A program made the translations under genes and the position numbers. A DNA stretch of 7,734 nt from DASRHY01 sp046765875 (GTDB lineage Bacteria > Actinomycetota > Actinomycetes > Propionibacteriales > Kribbellaceae), in NCBI GenBank assembly GCA_046765875.1, contig JBKPSJ010000064.1, positions 1 through 7,734 of the forward strand. Reading direction: 5' to 3'. How positions within the stretch are numbered: position 1 is the stretch's first letter; every line of letters begins with the position of its first letter. The notes under the pieces were generated by a model that was not told the DNA's origin, searched no databases, and worked only from the letters and a program-made list of their open reading frames with translations. Below, piece by piece: positions 6,741-7,734 of this stretch.

Positions 6741-6749
6741 TTGTCCACA
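6741..6749 (+). promoter_or_regulatory. DnaA-box-like sequence TTGTCCACA
   Basis: The nine bases match the DnaA-box consensus known from Streptomyces and mycobacterial origins. They sit in a slightly larger inverted repeat, GGTTGTCCACAACC (6739-6752). I saw no cluster of further boxes, so this is not an origin. It could be a DnaA-titration or regulation site for the gene starting at 6804, or chance. Confidence 0.35.
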
Positions 6750-6790
6750 ACCCCGCCTTGTTCGCACGACGGGAGCGGCGCCGGATGGGC

Positions 6791-6796
6791 TATCAC
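6791..6796 (+). promoter_or_regulatory. Candidate -10 box for the HTH protein gene (TATCAC)
   Basis: TATCAC ends seven bases before ATG 6804 and there is no Shine-Dalgarno sequence at usable distance, so a leaderless start is plausible. The box matches TANNNT except for the last base, and no good -35 is seen. Confidence 0.3.
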
Positions 6797-6803
6797 AGAT
6801 GTC

Positions 6804-7421
6804 ATGGCTCTACCGGACGCGCGCTCGGTCAACACCTACGACGGGATACCGCTGGGTCAGATCCTGGCCGACGAGCGTTTCGCATTCGGCATGCTGCAAC
6901 GCATTGTCGCCGCCGACAGCGGCGTGGACGCCGCCAACCTGTCGGCCTACGAGTGCTGCCGGGTCACTCCACGATGGGATGTCTTCGTTCGGATCTTGGC
7001 CGCGATGGGTCGCAAGCCCGTCATCTGCACCGAATCTCTCGACCAGAGTCTGGCCACGATCCGTTCTGTGGACGCGGCGATCGACGAGGTCCTGCGGTTC
7101 ATCGGAGGCAGGCCCTACCGGCTCGAGGACGAGGCGGCAGCCTATGTCCTCGGCCGTATCGAGCGCATCGCGACCCTCGACGTCATTGTCGAAGACGATC
7201 CGACACGACTTGACGAACTCGCCGAGGGCGCGATTAAACCCTTCCGGCCCGTCTACACCCAGCGCGGTGGCGGCGTCGCACCCCAGCTTCGCTTCAGCCT
7301 GTTCGGAGGTACGGCGGTACTCACGGTTGTCCGGCAACTCCCGGGCACCGTCGAGGTCGCGTTCAACGGCCTGATGGTGCACGTCGCGCCGCTCGAGGAG
7401 ATCACGCTGCCGGCAGCCTGA
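6804..7421 (+). CDS. Unnamed protein: XRE-like HTH plus degenerate nucleotidyltransferase-like domain
   Basis: Not a family I can name. It has 205 residues from ATG 6804, chosen because no ribosome site precedes it but a -10-like box lies seven bases upstream; the frame stays open to a TTG at 6741 that falls in a DnaA-like box. Residues 15-73 resemble a Cro/XRE helix-turn-helix: an ILADERFAFGMLQRIV helix, then SGVDAANLSAYECCRVTPRWDVFVRILAAMG, which follows the usual 'V(s)xxxlSxYExGRxxPxxxxlxrlLaAlG' pattern. Residues 105-132 (YRLEDEAAAYVLGRI to LDVIVEDDP) align by eye with the AbiEii/MNT-type nucleotidyltransferase core 'GGxAxxxxGxxRxTxDxDvvv', but the catalytic G-G/S pair is replaced by D-E and the second catalytic Asp is Ile. 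The C-terminus VAFNGLMVHVAPLEEI resembles the domain's terminal strand and helix start but stops early. I infer a DNA-binding protein with an inactive or repurposed domain; the HTH part is more secure than the second part. Confidence 0.75.
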   Translation: MALPDARSVNTYDGIPLGQILADERFAFGMLQRIVAADSGVDAANLSAYECCRVTPRWDVFVRILAAMGRKPVICTESLDQSLATIRSVDAAIDEVLRFIGGRPYRLEDEAAAYVLGRIERIATLDVIVEDDPTRLDELAEGAIKPFRPVYTQRGGGVAPQLRFSLFGGTAVLTVVRQLPGTVEVAFNGLMVHVAPLEEITLPAA

Positions 7422-7428
7422 CAGGCTG
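7414..7428. terminator. Small palindrome between convergent genes, possible bidirectional terminator
   Basis: CAGCCTG (7414-7420) and CAGGCTG (7422-7428) are perfect inverted copies around one base; as RNA this gives a 5-bp stem (CAGCC/GGCTG) with a 5-base loop. It overlaps the stop of the HTH gene and lies 12 bp before the stop of the convergent narI gene. The stem is short and there is no T-run, so the terminator role is tentative. Confidence 0.25.
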
Positions 7429-7439
7429 GATCGAAACGT

Positions 7440-7734
7440 CTAGCTGCCGCTACGCTCCCAGCCGCGGCGCTGGGGTCGTGGTGCCGTGGTGTCCCGGCTG
7501 CGATAGACGATGTACGGCCGGAACAGGTACGCGACGGGTGCGCTGAACGCGTGGACCAGCCGGGTGAACGGCCACAGCGCGAACAAGACCATGCCGATCA
7601 CGGTGTGAAGCTGGAACGCGAACGGCGCTGCGCTCATGCTGTCGGCATCGGGCTGGAGCACGAAGATCGAACGGAACCAGGGCGAGACGGTCTCGCGATA
7701 GTTGTGCTCAGCCCCCACCACACCGGAACCGAGC
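7440..7734 (-). CDS. narI: Respiratory nitrate reductase gamma subunit, C-terminal part (5' end outside window)
   Basis: NarI is the membrane cytochrome b that takes electrons from quinol and passes them to the NarGH nitrate reductase on the cytoplasmic side. Only the last roughly 98 codons are here; the frame is open to the window edge. The segment contains HNYRETVSPWFRSIF, the last membrane helix around FQLHTVIGMVLFALWPFTRL and the VHAFSAPVAYLFRPYIVYRSRD ending region, all characteristic of NarI. The two His in FQLH and RLVH are 18 residues apart, the same spacing as the E. coli haem ligands H187 and H205, so haem binding appears intact. In actinobacteria narI is normally the last gene of narGHJI, so the rest should lie to the right on the same strand. 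It converges on the HTH gene with 18 bp between stops. Confidence 0.93.
   Translation of the reverse strand, partial: LGSGVVGAEHNYRETVSPWFRSIFVLQPDADSMSAAPFAFQLHTVIGMVLFALWPFTRLVHAFSAPVAYLFRPYIVYRSRDTTAPRPQRRGWERSGS

Larger units (their letters stand above)
6489..6803. other. Gene-free intergenic stretch with regulatory-looking elements
   Basis: No convincing gene lies in these 315 bases. The right part contains a doubled palindrome (6663-6703), a TTGTCCACA box (6741-6749) and a -10-like TATCAC (6791-6796), each listed separately. In the left part (6489-6632) the minus strand can encode about 48 residues starting MGAALDALSDVLDEELAG from ATG 6632, with AGAGGG five bases before it. Its composition is protein-like, but the frame then runs antisense through the regulator gene to 6036, so it is at best the remnant of a lost gene. 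The plus-strand frame over the same stretch is Ser/Pro/Ala-rich and not protein-like. Confidence 0.5.

Noticed and set aside
6505..7374. Plus-strand 289-codon open frame overlapping the HTH protein gene
   Set aside because: Ser/Arg/Pro-rich with no motif. The overlapping frame from 6804 has normal protein composition and a recognisable HTH pattern.
1..7734. tRNA or rRNA genes, CRISPR arrays, insertion sequences, prophage genes
   Set aside because: Nothing by eye matched tRNA arms, spaced short direct repeats, transposase motifs or phage proteins on either strand.

Overview
The window is GC-rich throughout (roughly 70%), with strongly G/C-biased third codon positions, GTG starts, tight stop/start overlaps and several apparently leaderless starts. 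Together with the protein families present, this points to an actinobacterial chromosome. The style resembles Kribbella, Nocardioides or Streptomyces relatives, but genus is a guess. No tRNA, rRNA, CRISPR array, insertion sequence or phage gene is visible.

Layout, left to right. (1) Positions 1-1406, plus strand: the 3' part of a NarL-family sensor histidine kinase, overlapping by 49 nt the gene for its LuxR/NarL-type response regulator. (2) Positions 1409-4544, minus strand: an ABC-2 type export operon reading leftward, ATPase then two related permeases, joined by identical GTGATG junctions. The first permease carries a roughly 220-residue predicted extracytoplasmic insert with a beta-sandwich (DUF1349/concanavalin-like) look. 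(3) Positions 4545-4668: a 124-bp divergent promoter region with a long imperfect dyad. (4) Positions 4669-6488, plus strand: a second, complete histidine kinase/response regulator pair with a 4-bp overlap, divergent from the transporter and the best candidate for controlling it. (5) Positions 6489-6803: a gene-free stretch with a striking doubled palindrome and a perfect actinobacterial DnaA-box sequence. (6) Positions 6804-7421, plus strand: an unnamed protein that I read as an XRE-like HTH domain fused to a degenerate nucleotidyltransferase-like domain. (7) Positions 7440-7734, minus strand: the C-terminal end of NarI, the haem b subunit of respiratory nitrate reductase, whose operon must continue beyond the right edge.

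How the parts may work together: the second kinase/regulator pair, the divergent promoter region and the ATPase-permease-permease operon form a typical actinobacterial sensing-and-export module, possibly for a membrane-active compound or envelope stress; the substrate cannot be read from sequence. The first two-component pair abuts the transporter operon tail to tail, with only 2 bp between stop codons, so it may be part of the same neighbourhood or merely adjacent. The most unfamiliar piece is the HTH/pseudo-nucleotidyltransferase gene with the doubled palindrome and DnaA-like box upstream.
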